45,831 nucleotides of DNA, taken from contig CANRNI010000018.1 of the NCBI GenBank assembly GCA_947631945.1, positions 1 to 45,831 of the forward strand, read 5' to 3'. Shown piece after piece: positions 14,772-23,699 of this stretch. A program made the translations under genes and the position numbers. The notes under the pieces are model-generated. The model did not search any database, had not been told where the DNA came from, and saw only the letters and a list, made by a program, of their open reading frames with translations. Each line of letters opens with the position of its first letter. Positions within the stretch are counted from its first letter, which is position 1. Origin of the DNA: an uncultured Clostridia bacterium. GTDB lineage: Bacteria; Bacillota; Clostridia; Oscillospirales; Acutalibacteraceae.

Positions 14772-17120
14772 TTATTTTCCTATAGTCATCCATTTGACGG
14801 GTACTTCGTCAATTGACGAATAAATTCTGAACCCCGTTTTTGTAGGTGATGTGAACCATAAATTTGCTCCCAAACCGAACGGTGTAATTGATATCCCATA
14901 GTTTGTATCCATGTATTCTTTTTCAAATGTTATATTAGTACCTGATTTATATACCGTAGCCTTTCCCCATTGCGTCATACATCCTGATAATGATAGTTCA
15001 TAGCCCTGTGACGGCTCATCATCATAATATTTACTCTCAAAAGCATTAAATATCAAATCAAACAAGGCGGTCGTTTGATTTAAAATATCGGTATCCTTTT
15101 GTGCGAGAGCGTCTGTTACATCCTTTGTTACAAAAATATTGCTCCAAGCCGACCATGCGGAGGTTTTTCCGTCGGAGTTTGCGTTAACTTTATTATAGGT
15201 ACGCATTTTAATTTGGTTATCGCGGTATCGAATACCTATTTGCAGAACGTAATCGACGGTAGTGTAATATACAAACGTTATCAAATACCCGACGGAACCG
15301 GAAAAAGGAGAATTCGCGCTGCCCGAATTGAATACGTCTACGCATATCCTTCCTTTTGTAGTAACGGCAACCGACGGCTTGTTGCAATCGGATAAATAAC
15401 CGTATCTCATACAGTTTAATAATCCTGTTTCTTCGGTCAGGCATCTTTTTCCATTGTCGTATATTCCGTTTGTAGCGCATAAGCCGCCGTATGGATCTCC
15501 CGATATTTCATTTTCTCCGTTTTTTATACGAAAGCCGCCGTTGCTGAAATAATTCATATCTCCCAAAATGCTTATTATCGTAGACATAATATGATCTAAT
15601 GAGGAACTTTCTCCGGCAGCGTCAAAGAACGCTCCGAAATTCGTATAAAAAGATGAATTGCTGATTCCGTATTGGGTTGAATATGCTTTTAATCCCACAG
15701 CGTCCAAAGTTTTTCCGTCCTTTGAATAAAGCTTTAAATCGGGAGATAATTCATAGTGCATTTCTATTTCGTTATTATCAATATTTGTCCGCTTGCCGTC
15801 CGTAAGTCTGCCGGTAAGAGATAAATTATGCGATGTGATATATTCGGTATTAAAGCTTCCGTCAATAGTCCATCCCTGTGTGAACGTCCAGTTTTCAGCC
15901 CCTGCGTTTTTAGAGCCGAAGCCTATACCGTTTTTATTTATCATTATGCAGTTCGTCGCGCTCTTTTCGTCGGGAGCGTTCATCCATAAAGTGGCGTAGG
16001 TATTGCCGTCGGCGTCGTATTTTTCGATTTTATAGCCGCCGTTTGTCCCGTTCATTATATCGGTAGTGTTTTTTATTGCGTCGTCGGCGTATCTTTTCAC
16101 TTTTTCAAGCACTATGTCAAGCTCCGTTACAGTCTTTTCCGCCGCTTCATCGTCCGTCTTTCCTTGAGACTTGAAGCTTACGGAAACGCCGCCGTCGAAC
16201 GTAAGCTCGAAGCTCATAACGGGTATCAGGCTATCCTTATATTTAAGTACGTCATATCTGTCCGTAAGAATATTTCCGACCAACTGATTTATTTCGGCTG
16301 CGGAATAGTTTATAGGTAGAAAAGAACCGAGCTTGTCAAGCTGTGTTTTTGTCATAAACGGATTCGCGAACGTCATGGCTCTGCCTTTTCCGCTTGTAAG
16401 GACTGTGTCATTTGCGGTCAAACAGGCGATAGCCGTTATTGAAATATTCTGACCGAGCGTCGGTTCCGATACCTCATCATCGGTTATATTTACGGGCGAT
16501 GAAAAATTATGACGGCCGAAAGCCATCGCGCCGTTTCTGTCTATATATACGTTCATACCGAAGTATGAAGCTATGTAGGACAGCATTTGACGGACTGTAA
16601 TATTCGCCGGAGCCGACTGAAATTTAAGAGAGGAAAGCTCCGCTCCGTTTGCCGAAAAATTCTTAATGCCGAGATTGTTGCATATCTCGCTGACAAGATT
16701 ATCGGCGGTATTGGGGTAAATCAGCGCGCTTGTATATGAAACATCGCTGCCGTACAGTTTATCGGCGAGATTTACCGAAAATTTTTCGCCGTTTCTTTTG
16801 CATGACAATACTTTATATTCTCCCATGGGAACATATTCGTAACCTGACGGCAGAAGCAGTCCGATAAAGAACGCAGCCGTCATATCGGATTTTATTTTGT
16901 TTTCAAGTTCGGAGACATACGAGTATTCCAGTTCCGCTGCCGCAGCCGATACGTCGCCGAATGACAGATCCTCGGCCGAGGAATTTCCGCCCGATAACTT
17001 CAGGCTGATAATTTCGGCGTTTATCTCCTCGCCCGAAGCTGACATAATGAGCTTTGCCCGAAACGTTCTTCCTGTTCCCGAGTTCACGCTTTTAAATTCA
17101 CTGCTGACGTTCAAATACAT
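14772..17120 (-). CDS. Tail hub / tail-associated baseplate protein (Tal-like)
   Basis: A 782-residue protein. The N-terminal 350 residues resemble the gp27-like hub of siphophage tail tips (NTADNLVSEICNNLGIKNFS and the 'ANITVRQMLSYIASYFGMNVYIDRNG' region, which is typical of prophage endopeptidase/minor structural proteins). A helical linker (around residues 340-360) leads to a beta-rich C-terminal half with NGTNGGYKIEKYDADGN, likely for host contact. No catalytic peptidase motif is evident. Start: ATG at 17120 with AGGTGA nine bases upstream, preferred over the adjacent TTG. It follows the distal tail gene with a small overlap and is followed by BppU-like and fibre genes. Confidence 0.7.
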   Translation of the reverse strand: MYLNVSSEFKSVNSGTGRTFRAKLIMSASGEEINAEIISLKLSGGNSSAEDLSFGDVSAAAAELEYSYVSELENKIKSDMTAAFFIGLLLPSGYEYVPMGEYKVLSCKRNGEKFSVNLADKLYGSDVSYTSALIYPNTADNLVSEICNNLGIKNFSANGAELSSLKFQSAPANITVRQMLSYIASYFGMNVYIDRNGAMAFGRHNFSSPVNITDDEVSEPTLGQNISITAIACLTANDTVLTSGKGRAMTFANPFMTKTQLDKLGSFLPINYSAAEINQLVGNILTDRYDVLKYKDSLIPVMSFELTFDGGVSVSFKSQGKTDDEAAEKTVTELDIVLEKVKRYADDAIKNTTDIMNGTNGGYKIEKYDADGNTYATLWMNAPDEKSATNCIMINKNGIGFGSKNAGAENWTFTQGWTIDGSFNTEYITSHNLSLTGRLTDGKRTNIDNNEIEMHYELSPDLKLYSKDGKTLDAVGLKAYSTQYGISNSSFYTNFGAFFDAAGESSSLDHIMSTIISILGDMNYFSNGGFRIKNGENEISGDPYGGLCATNGIYDNGKRCLTEETGLLNCMRYGYLSDCNKPSVAVTTKGRICVDVFNSGSANSPFSGSVGYLITFVYYTTVDYVLQIGIRYRDNQIKMRTYNKVNANSDGKTSAWSAWSNIFVTKDVTDALAQKDTDILNQTTALFDLIFNAFESKYYDDEPSQGYELSLSGCMTQWGKATVYKSGTNITFEKEYMDTNYGISITPFGLGANLWFTSPTKTGFRIYSSIDEVPVKWMTIGK

Positions 17121-17128
17121 CAAATCAC

Positions 17129-17500
17129 CTACTGTTCTATAAGCTCCAATTTCACGTCGCTGTAATACGCCGCGCCCCTTTTTATGGTTTTTATGCCGTA
17201 TGTCATATCTGCGGAGTAAAAGCTTTTTGTAACGGACGACATATCCCCCTCTTTAGGAAATGTTACGGGAAAGAATGCGGCCGAACCTACGGCGGCTTCA
17301 AGATTTGATATTTCCGACTGAGTGAGAAGCTGCCATGAAAACGAAAGCGTATACTTTACCGCCGTTATATCACCGACCATCTTACCGCTTGCCGTTCTTC
17401 CCGTATTTTGCGACCACAGCTTGTTTTTTGTAACGCTGAAACCGTTTTCATCGGGTACGGGAATACTCCGTCCGTTTATCTTTATATCCTTAATATCCAA
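17129..17500 (-). CDS. Distal tail-type protein
   Basis: A 123-residue protein from a TTG start (17498-17500) with GGGAG nine bases upstream; it overlaps the end of the tape measure gene by 11 bases. The sequence (MDIKDIKINGRSIPVPDENG then KLWSQNTGRTASGKMVGDI) has the layout of small phage tail proteins located between tape measure and tail hub, which cap the tube and join it to the baseplate. It is shorter than classical Dit proteins (about 250 residues), as is common in Clostridia phages. Confidence 0.6.
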   Translation of the reverse strand: MDIKDIKINGRSIPVPDENGFSVTKNKLWSQNTGRTASGKMVGDITAVKYTLSFSWQLLTQSEISNLEAAVGSAAFFPVTFPKEGDMSSVTKSFYSADMTYGIKTIKRGAAYYSDVKLELIEQ

Positions 17501-20500
17501 GCGCGTTCACTCCCGTTTTCTTAAAATTCTGCCTGTTACGCTCGACTACCGTCTTGTAGATTACGCTTCCGTCAAGCTCTACCGTAAGATTTATGTTTTC
17601 GTTTCCGCTCCTCGCCGCCAATACCTCGCTGAGTGCCTGCTTTATGGAACCAATCGGCGCTTCGTCTGAACATTCATTTTTATTAACGCTTACAGGGTAT
17701 TGCCCTGACATTCCGTGCGGGATTATGCGGCCCGAAGAAACAACAGGAGCCGTAAACGTTACGTTTTTTGCAATATTTTGTAATTTATCTATAAGATTTG
17801 AAAAATTATCTGTTATTGTATCGGAGAATGCTGACAGAGAATTATTTATGTTATCCTCGGGAAAAATTTCTCCCATAGAATAAGTGCCGTCGGAAAATTC
17901 TTCCGATATAGCTTCGGCAATTCCCGAAACAGTTTTTATAACCGTCGATTCCGAATCGCTTATGCCTTCGCCTATTCCGTAGCCGATATTCAATCCGATC
18001 TCATCGTGAAAAAGCTTTGAGGGAGAATGTATTCCGAGAGATTTTTTCGCGGAACTTAAAAGGTTGTCGGCAACGTTGCTGACAGTATTTTTCAGCCAGT
18101 TCCAACCGGCGTTAATGCCGTTTCGTATACCTGAACAAATATTTGAACCAATAGATTTCCAATCTTTGCCGTTTAACATTGTCTTTATCGTGTCGGCTTT
18201 TTGGCTCAATTCCGTTTTTATGCCGTCCCACTTTTGGGAAGCGTTTGTTTTTATATTATCCCACCCTGCAGAAACAGTGTTTTTCAAATTCTCCCATTTT
18301 GTGGAAGCCGTGGACTTTAAACCGTCCCATGCGGTTGAAAGCGTTGTTTTAATTAAAGTCCATTTCGTGGAAGCTGTAGTCTTAATATTTTCCCAAGCAG
18401 TTGAAACAGTGCTTTTTATTCCGTCAAGCTTTTTTGAAAAGAAATCCGTTATATCGGACCATGAATTTTTTAGCCCCTGCCATAATCCTTCGATTATGTA
18501 ACCGCCCTGTTCCTCCATTACTGTGGACGGAGAATGAATACCGAAAACCTTTTTGAAACCGTTGATAAACGGGTCGAAGATATTCTCTTTTATCCATGTA
18601 CCTATAGATTTAAGCTTATCGGTAATACCTTTAAAAAGCCCCTCGACTATGTAACCGCCATCCTCATGCATTACGGTAGACGGGGAATTAATACCGAATA
18701 AACTTTCCAGAATATCGATAATTTTTTTGAATTTTTCTTTGACCTTTTGTATTTTCTCCCAAGCGCTCTCGCCGAGTAGTCCTCTGACAAACGGCTGTAT
18801 AATATGTTCTTTAGCCCATGTGCCGATATCGGAAAAGCCCTCGCCGATTTTAGTAAGAATATTATCGGCTATTTCATTCCAAGATTCTCCTTCAATTTCG
18901 GCTTTGAACCATTTGTTTATGTCGCCGCCTACATCACCGAAAAAACTGCCGAAGAATTCCGCTGAAGAACGTATAGCAGTACCCAAAGAAGTAAATAGAC
19001 TATTTGAAATTCCCGCATAATCAATACTGCTTAATACATTTTTAATATTCTGATAAAATTTGCTGCCTAAATCACTCCAGTTATGATCATTCATCCAATC
19101 TGTCGCGCCGTCAAAAATTCCCTTAATGAATTCGCTCAGCTTGTTAGCGACAAGGCCCCATTTGAGTTCGGTAATAAATCCTATAAGCGTATCGGGAATT
19201 GTGGCAAAAGCTTTTATCAGCAATTTTCCCGCAAAGGTGAAATCAATTTTTTCTAAAGCTCCGTTGAGAAATTCAGCAACACGACCGCCGATATTTGTGA
19301 AATTAACTTCATCCAAAAAATAGTAAGCGGTTTGAATTCCGCCGTTAATTCCTTTGCCTACTTTTGCACCGAAATCGGACCATTTTATTTTGTCAACGAC
19401 TTCATTGACTTTTTTTCCTAAAAGTCTGCCTAATCCTTCCCAATCCGCATTATTAAGCGCCTTTTTCAGTTTATTCGCGAAATCGCTTATATTGTCCTCT
19501 ATGGGAACTTCTTCAAACATTTCAGAAGGTGAAACGCCTCCGCCTCCTCCGCCCGAACCTCCCGAGGAATCGTCGTTTAATACGTTCATTTTATCGAAAG
19601 AAGCGAGTTGTCGCTTTGCTTCCTTTGCGGAATCGCTTGTCTTATCAAGCGAGGCGGCGTAGTTCTCTTGTACAGCTGTTGCTTTAGTAAATGTTTTTGT
19701 GCCTGTAAGAGCGGCAAACAGCTTTCCGATATATGTAACGGCGATTGACAGATAGTTAATCAAGGTTGAAAGTATAGGTGTTACTATCGTAAGTATAGGT
19801 GCGAAAGCGGCGGCAAAGCTGTTTTTAAGCTGCGTAAGCCCCGATTTCAAAGTTGACAAATGTCCATTTACATTACTTGAATACCGTGCGAGATTATCCA
19901 TACTCTCCTTCAATCCGGAAATAATGGAAGATATAATTTTTCTCAACACAGCTCGTTTAAGCATACTGCCAAGCCCTGTTATCTTTTTGCCGAGCTTCGC
20001 TATTGCCGTTTCGCCGCTATTTGATGATTTTGCGAATTGCCGCATATTGTTAATTCCTGTTTTTGCTGCGTTTGCAACGCGCGAAAATGCCTTTTTTCCT
20101 ATACTTCCTATTTTACCGAAAGCTTTGCTTGCAACGTTTCCGGCTGTCGTTAAGCGACTTGTGGAATCTCTTGCGCCTTCTGCCTGCGTTTGCATTTCAG
20201 ATAAACGATTCTTAGCTGAGGTGAGCGCACTTTCAAGCTGTGCATATTCAGCGGTATTGCTTCCCATTTGAAAAGCAGTACCGGCGCTTTCCATCCGCGA
20301 TTTTTCTCTTTCAAACCGTTCAAGATTTTCTTTCGCGATTTGAATATCATATTGGAGAGACTGCCATGCTCTTGAATTTTCTTTTACTCCCGTGGCCTGC
20401 ATCTTATCCTGACGGTCGTACAGTTTGAATAGAGCCTGTTCCGCTTTTTCGCATTGAGCGGTAATATTTTCATAGTCTTTCGTGGGTACTTTCTTTTCAC

Positions 20501-20741
20501 CGAGACTTTCCAACCGCTTCTCAAGCTCAGAAATTGTGTTTTCCAGCGCCGCCGATTTTGAATCAAAGGCAGACAAAGCGCTTGCGCTGCCCGAAAAGGC
20601 TTTTTGGAGGGTAGGACCGAGATTTTCAACCTTTGTATTCAGAGATTTTATGGCCCGTTGCAGTTCTGCACTGTCGGCCTTAAACCCTTTTGCGTCTATT
20701 TCGGTATCAACGATAATTGAGCCGTCAGCCTGTTCTGCCAT
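17490..20741 (-). CDS. Tail tape measure protein
   Basis: A 1083-residue protein whose length sets the tail length. The first 230 residues are coiled coil (ELEKRLESLGEKKV region). A hydrophobic stretch follows (about 300-340, AAAFAPILTIVTPILSTLIN), then a Gly/Ser linker, and a repeat-rich part with 11-12-residue units such as STAWENIKTTASTKW and two or three copies of FGIHSPSTVMHEDGGYIVEG-type motifs (IHSPS...GGYI.EGL), all typical of phage tape measure proteins. AAGGAAGGTGA precedes the ATG. It lies directly after the tail chaperone pair. At about 1083 residues it predicts a tail of roughly 160 nm by the usual scaling, which is an inference. Confidence 0.9.
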   Translation of the reverse strand: MAEQADGSIIVDTEIDAKGFKADSAELQRAIKSLNTKVENLGPTLQKAFSGSASALSAFDSKSAALENTISELEKRLESLGEKKVPTKDYENITAQCEKAEQALFKLYDRQDKMQATGVKENSRAWQSLQYDIQIAKENLERFEREKSRMESAGTAFQMGSNTAEYAQLESALTSAKNRLSEMQTQAEGARDSTSRLTTAGNVASKAFGKIGSIGKKAFSRVANAAKTGINNMRQFAKSSNSGETAIAKLGKKITGLGSMLKRAVLRKIISSIISGLKESMDNLARYSSNVNGHLSTLKSGLTQLKNSFAAAFAPILTIVTPILSTLINYLSIAVTYIGKLFAALTGTKTFTKATAVQENYAASLDKTSDSAKEAKRQLASFDKMNVLNDDSSGGSGGGGGGVSPSEMFEEVPIEDNISDFANKLKKALNNADWEGLGRLLGKKVNEVVDKIKWSDFGAKVGKGINGGIQTAYYFLDEVNFTNIGGRVAEFLNGALEKIDFTFAGKLLIKAFATIPDTLIGFITELKWGLVANKLSEFIKGIFDGATDWMNDHNWSDLGSKFYQNIKNVLSSIDYAGISNSLFTSLGTAIRSSAEFFGSFFGDVGGDINKWFKAEIEGESWNEIADNILTKIGEGFSDIGTWAKEHIIQPFVRGLLGESAWEKIQKVKEKFKKIIDILESLFGINSPSTVMHEDGGYIVEGLFKGITDKLKSIGTWIKENIFDPFINGFKKVFGIHSPSTVMEEQGGYIIEGLWQGLKNSWSDITDFFSKKLDGIKSTVSTAWENIKTTASTKWTLIKTTLSTAWDGLKSTASTKWENLKNTVSAGWDNIKTNASQKWDGIKTELSQKADTIKTMLNGKDWKSIGSNICSGIRNGINAGWNWLKNTVSNVADNLLSSAKKSLGIHSPSKLFHDEIGLNIGYGIGEGISDSESTVIKTVSGIAEAISEEFSDGTYSMGEIFPEDNINNSLSAFSDTITDNFSNLIDKLQNIAKNVTFTAPVVSSGRIIPHGMSGQYPVSVNKNECSDEAPIGSIKQALSEVLAARSGNENINLTVELDGSVIYKTVVERNRQNFKKTGVNALGY

Positions 20742-20758
20742 AATATCACCTTCCTTTA

Positions 20759-21316
20759 TCAGCCGAGCATTGCGTTTAGTTTATCTTTTTCAGCTTGTTC
20801 CTCTGCCGTTAATTTCGGCTTTAGAATGCATATGCCCTTGTTAGCGTTCCAATATTCCTGTTCCCACTTGTCAAGTTTTTTGTGCTTTGCCTTTTTCATG
20901 CGCATACTGAGAATATGAGAAAACACGCCCTCCGAAATCTCCATATAGTAGCCTACAAAGGTCCACCAATGTATGTATTCGGCGGTACGTGTTTCAAAAC
21001 CGGCCACTTTATTTATGGCGGGAAACATGATACTTTCGTCCTGTTCCCAATCCATTACACACGGTGATTTTTTATCGCTCTCCTGTGTGCCGTGGTCGAT
21101 AAAATCTAAGGCCGCCTTGAAAGCGGCCTCATATTCATTTTTTGGTATCGCGTCAAAATCCTCATAGAGAATACAAAGGCAGATGTACACCTTTTCTTTG
21201 TTTTCAAGTTCAGGATCGTTGAAAGCGCAAACGATTTTAAGAACATCCCGAAAATCCGTGCGCACAGAATAATCATGCCCGTTTACGCACACGCTTTTAG
21301 GAAGCTCACCAATCAT
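20759..21316 (-). CDS. Gp15-like tail assembly protein (GT part of the chaperone pair)
   Basis: A 185-residue protein matching the bacteriophage Gp15 family (SVCVNGHDYSVRTDFRDVLK, the WWTFVGYYMEISEG segment and a final LTAEEQAEKDKLNAML helix). It sits between the 166-residue chaperone and the tape measure, where phage lambda has G and GT. Its ATG overlaps the preceding stop (AAAAAATGA) and has AAGGATGG upstream, so it could be translated alone; it could also be made as a fusion by -1 slippage on the six A residues just before that stop. Confidence 0.75.
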   Translation of the reverse strand: MIGELPKSVCVNGHDYSVRTDFRDVLKIVCAFNDPELENKEKVYICLCILYEDFDAIPKNEYEAAFKAALDFIDHGTQESDKKSPCVMDWEQDESIMFPAINKVAGFETRTAEYIHWWTFVGYYMEISEGVFSHILSMRMKKAKHKKLDKWEQEYWNANKGICILKPKLTAEEQAEKDKLNAMLG

Positions 21317-21321
21317 TTTTT
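21313..21321 (-). promoter_or_regulatory. Candidate -1 ribosomal frameshift site, tail chaperone genes
   Basis: On the minus strand, codons AAA AAA TGA end the upstream chaperone. Slipping back one base on the A6 run (21316-21321) lets the second AAA re-pair with AAA and continues through ATG into the Gp15-like frame, giving a fusion of about 351 residues. Frameshifted G/GT products at this gene position are conserved among tailed phages. Confidence 0.5.
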
Positions 21322-21813
21322 GCCATCCTTATGCTTTCCTGTTCTGTACCCGTGTGTGTAGCGGTCAACCCTGCTGTTCACCTTTGCAACCTCACGATCA
21401 AACTTTCGGGAAATATACTTACCCACGGCGTCAAGAGCAAGTTCGCAATAGAAACGCCCGTTAATCGGAGAAAACGGGTGCATCTTTCCGAAAAACGCTT
21501 CGGCGAAATTACCGTCAAACAGGTAATTGCAAGCCTTGAAAAGCCCGTCTGTGGCCTCTCTCATGGCCTGCATTTCGGCTTCGTTGTTTTCGTCAACCGT
21601 GCCGTCCGCATTGATATTGACGTGTTCCAAAGGCTCTGTAATTTTGTTAAAATCGCCCGCAACCTTGTTGTAGCGGTCAATTATGCCGATATCTGTAGGA
21701 CGAAAATAAAAAACGCCGATTTCGTCACCGTGCTTGTTTTTAACAGATTCTTTAACGCTGCCATCGTCAACGACAATGCCCATGTTCTGAACATTTGTAA
21801 TATGTTCTGCCAT
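21313..21813 (-). CDS. Tail assembly chaperone (DUF6673-like)
   Basis: A 166-residue acidic-to-basic protein. The start is the ATG at 21813 with TATGGAGG seven bases upstream; the further upstream in-frame ATG is contained in that ribosome binding site. It shows FYFRPTDIGIIDRYNKVAGD and ACNYLFDGNFAEAFFGKMHP, features I associate with tail chaperone proteins of Clostridia siphophages. It lies between tail tube and Gp15-like genes, equivalent to lambda G. Its end is a homopolymer A6 followed by TGA, overlapping the next gene by four bases. Confidence 0.65.
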   Translation of the reverse strand: MAEHITNVQNMGIVVDDGSVKESVKNKHGDEIGVFYFRPTDIGIIDRYNKVAGDFNKITEPLEHVNINADGTVDENNEAEMQAMREATDGLFKACNYLFDGNFAEAFFGKMHPFSPINGRFYCELALDAVGKYISRKFDREVAKVNSRVDRYTHGYRTGKHKDGKK

Positions 21814-21882
21814 TTGAATAACCTCCATAATAAAAATAAGGGCGCGCAGACACAGTCAAGCTTGCCCCGTTGTTGCGACCCG

Positions 21883-22302
21883 TCAGTTTTGCTTTTTAAG
21901 TATCGCTGCTTTGAAATTCAGCGTCGTAATCTCAGAATCGTCAACGCTGATTTTTACGGTTGTTTTCTCGCTGGGTATGCGAATCACAAGCGTATTGTCA
22001 TCCGGGAAAGCCTGCTCTTTTTCCGTCCCGCTCACATTTGTTTTGAGCGTTGTACCGCTCTTTGTCAGCTTGACAGGGAAAAAGTTGCCTTTTTGCATAT
22101 TGGCGTTTCCGGGGTCGTACTCTGTGTAATCGTTCACATATTTCAGCGTACCTACAACCGTTCCGTCCGCAAGCACGGCGGTATCCGCACTTATAAGCGC
22201 AGATACTGTTTTGCCTAAAAGGGTCTGACTTTGGACGGGGATTGTCAGGGTGTCAGACCCGATTATTCCCCCACTGTAAACTTCTTTGAGGCCGCGTCCC
22301 AT
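21883..22302 (-). CDS. Ig-like C-terminal extension of the tail tube protein, or a separate small tail protein
   Basis: An open frame, -1 relative to and overlapping the last 40 bases of the tail tube gene. The part beyond the overlap (about 128 residues, from GGIIGSDTLTIPVQSQTLLG to the end) is a beta-rich domain like the Ig-like decorations on tail tubes and capsids. The only ATG (22302) lies three bases after AAAGGG, too close for efficient initiation. A run of five G residues just before the tube gene stop would allow the ribosome to slip into this frame, giving a long tube protein of about 287 residues. I favour the frameshift reading; independent translation remains possible. Confidence 0.6.
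   Translation of the reverse strand: MGRGLKEVYSGGIIGSDTLTIPVQSQTLLGKTVSALISADTAVLADGTVVGTLKYVNDYTEYDPGNANMQKGNFFPVKLTKSGTTLKTNVSGTEKEQAFPDDNTLVIRIPSEKTTVKISVDDSEITTLNFKAAILKKQN
22263..22272 (-). promoter_or_regulatory. Candidate -1 frameshift site at the end of the tail tube gene
   Basis: GGGGG (22268-22272) lies two codons before the TAA. A ribosome with GGG (22269-22271) in the P site can move back one base onto GGG (22270-22272) with full pairing, reading GGA ATA ATC of the extension frame instead of GAA TAA. Frameshifted long tail-tube forms are known in some siphophages. Confidence 0.45.
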
Positions 22303-22745
22303 GTTCCCTTTACACGCTCACCGGCGTTGTAAATGGAGAAGGGGATCTGAACGCCGGAGGTGTCGCCGCCGATGGTGTTCGGAATGACGTACACCTTTTC
22401 TCTGTACGCCCACACGCACTCGCCGTCCGCCTGCATCAGAACATCAACCTTTGTAGTTACGCAGGCGTCCCCGGTCAGGCGCTCATTAGCGATTTTCGAG
22501 AGCTGCTCAAACAGAGGATCGCCCTCCTCCGCGTAGAACGGTTCAACCTCGCTCTGCACCTCGTAGCCGTTGTGACTGACGTTCTGCTCACCGAGAATGT
22601 TCTTTTGCACCTCAACGTCCGGGTTAAGCTCCTCGTTATATTCTTCAAGGTCTTTGCCAAGACGAACATATTTCGGAGTTTCCGGGGTCTTGTTGAAATC
22701 CGCGTCAAGGTAGTGCGCAAGGTATTTACGCTCAATCTTTGCCAT
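22263..22745 (-). CDS. Major tail tube protein
   Basis: A 160-residue protein that would form the helical tail tube. Sequence features (KYVRLGKDLEEYNEELNPDV, NVSHNGYEVQSEVEPFYAEE, 'YREKVYVIPNTIGGDTSGVQ') match tail tube proteins of Clostridia siphophages. It starts with ATG behind AGGAGTGA, follows the head-tail joining genes and precedes the chaperones. The gene ends GTG GGG GAA TAA, whose G5 run is a candidate slip site into the Ig-like frame. Confidence 0.75.
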   Translation of the reverse strand: MAKIERKYLAHYLDADFNKTPETPKYVRLGKDLEEYNEELNPDVEVQKNILGEQNVSHNGYEVQSEVEPFYAEEGDPLFEQLSKIANERLTGDACVTTKVDVLMQADGECVWAYREKVYVIPNTIGGDTSGVQIPFSIYNAGERVKGTWDAASKKFTVGE

Positions 22746-22763
22746 GAAAAAATCACTCCTTTG

Positions 22764-23267
22764 TTATTTGTCAAATTCGTTCTCATATCTGAGAGTAGCC
22801 GATATAATCCAGTCCTCCACCCGGTCATCATAGACCGCGTTAAGGTGCGCCGGATTTGTACGGCTGATTGATTTAATTACCCGGTTGCCGGAATCCAGCG
22901 CCGGGTATTCTTTCAGCTTGTAGGGCTGCCCGTCAACCGCAATCGGTTGTAATTCGAGCCACTTTCCGAGCGCGTCCAAAAATTCTTTGGTGCGTATTTT
23001 CAGCGTTTCTGCCTCCGCACGCGGGGCGATCCTGCATATCACGTTGAACGGATATAAGCACACCTGTTTCACATGGCCTGTTATATCCTCATCGTTTGAC
23101 AGGAGCGCCGCGCCGGAGGTCGGGAAAAACCCTATGCCGGAAGTTTCGGAGAGGGTGGAAAAGAGGATAGTCTTTCCACCCAGTCCGGGGAATGTGTTAA
23201 GCAGCGCAAGCAACACCTTTGTTACTGCGTCCGCGCCGTCAACATCGAACAATTTTTGCTGTGCCAC
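22764..23267 (-). CDS. Minor capsid/tail completion protein (Minor_capsid_3-like)
   Basis: A 167-residue protein. I place the start at GTG (23265-23267) because GGGAGGAGG lies just upstream inside the end of the previous gene; the longer frame to 23309 has no signal. It carries VLLALLNTFPGLGGKTILFS, then TSGAALLSNDEDITGHVKQV and the LYPFNVICR and KEFLDALGKWLELQ motifs, as in the Minor_capsid_3 family of head-tail joining proteins. It is translated last of the connector genes, just before the tail tube, consistent with a tail terminator or completion role. Confidence 0.65.
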   Translation of the reverse strand: MAQQKLFDVDGADAVTKVLLALLNTFPGLGGKTILFSTLSETSGIGFFPTSGAALLSNDEDITGHVKQVCLYPFNVICRIAPRAEAETLKIRTKEFLDALGKWLELQPIAVDGQPYKLKEYPALDSGNRVIKSISRTNPAHLNAVYDDRVEDWIISATLRYENEFDK

Positions 23268-23269
23268 GG

Positions 23270-23698
23270 TCAGCCTCCTCCCGCTATTTTCTTTACCCCG
23301 CTGATCCAATACTCGCCGTGCCTTGCTTTGGCTGTATCAAACCAATGGTCGGTTACCTGTGGGTTGGAATACTGTAACGGCCTGTCGGTTAAAACCTTTT
23401 TCACACCTTTGCGCGCCCACGGGCTGCCGGTCACGGGGTCAACCATCACCTTGCCGCCATACTGGAAACGCCCATACGGACCGGGGAAAACCACCTTTTT
23501 ACCGTCGCTTTCGGTGTGCGACCGTTGCTGTAAGCTGCCTGTAAGCAGCGGCATATAGGCTTTGCAATCTTCGAGGACACGATTCCCCAACCACTGTTGC
23601 GCGTCTGCAAACTGCTTTGAAAATCGGTCAAGGTTGAGTTCACAGCGAAAATTACCGCTCACATAAGAAAACTTAGGAAAATGCTGCATTTCGCTCAT
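23270..23698 (-). CDS. Minor capsid protein (Minor_capsid_2-like, head-tail joining)
   Basis: A 142-residue protein. The ATG at 23698 follows GGAGGG by about eight bases; the TTG at 23719 overlaps that site and was not used. Features include DCKAYMPLLTGSLQQRSHTE and PGPYGRFQYGGKVMVDPVTG, the typical 'y.P..tG.L..s...........gPYar.qY.G' pattern of HK97-gp10-like and Minor_capsid_2 proteins, which close the head-tail interface. It lies in the connector cluster between the DUF6751-like and completion proteins. Confidence 0.7.
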   Translation of the reverse strand: MSEMQHFPKFSYVSGNFRCELNLDRFSKQFADAQQWLGNRVLEDCKAYMPLLTGSLQQRSHTESDGKKVVFPGPYGRFQYGGKVMVDPVTGSPWARKGVKKVLTDRPLQYSNPQVTDHWFDTAKARHGEYWISGVKKIAGGG

Positions 23699-23699
23699 G

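Noticed and set aside
21331-22218. 295-codon open frame on the plus strand
   Set aside because: It lies antisense to the tail chaperone and tail tube genes, has no ribosome binding site or recognisable domain, and results from the codon bias of the real genes.
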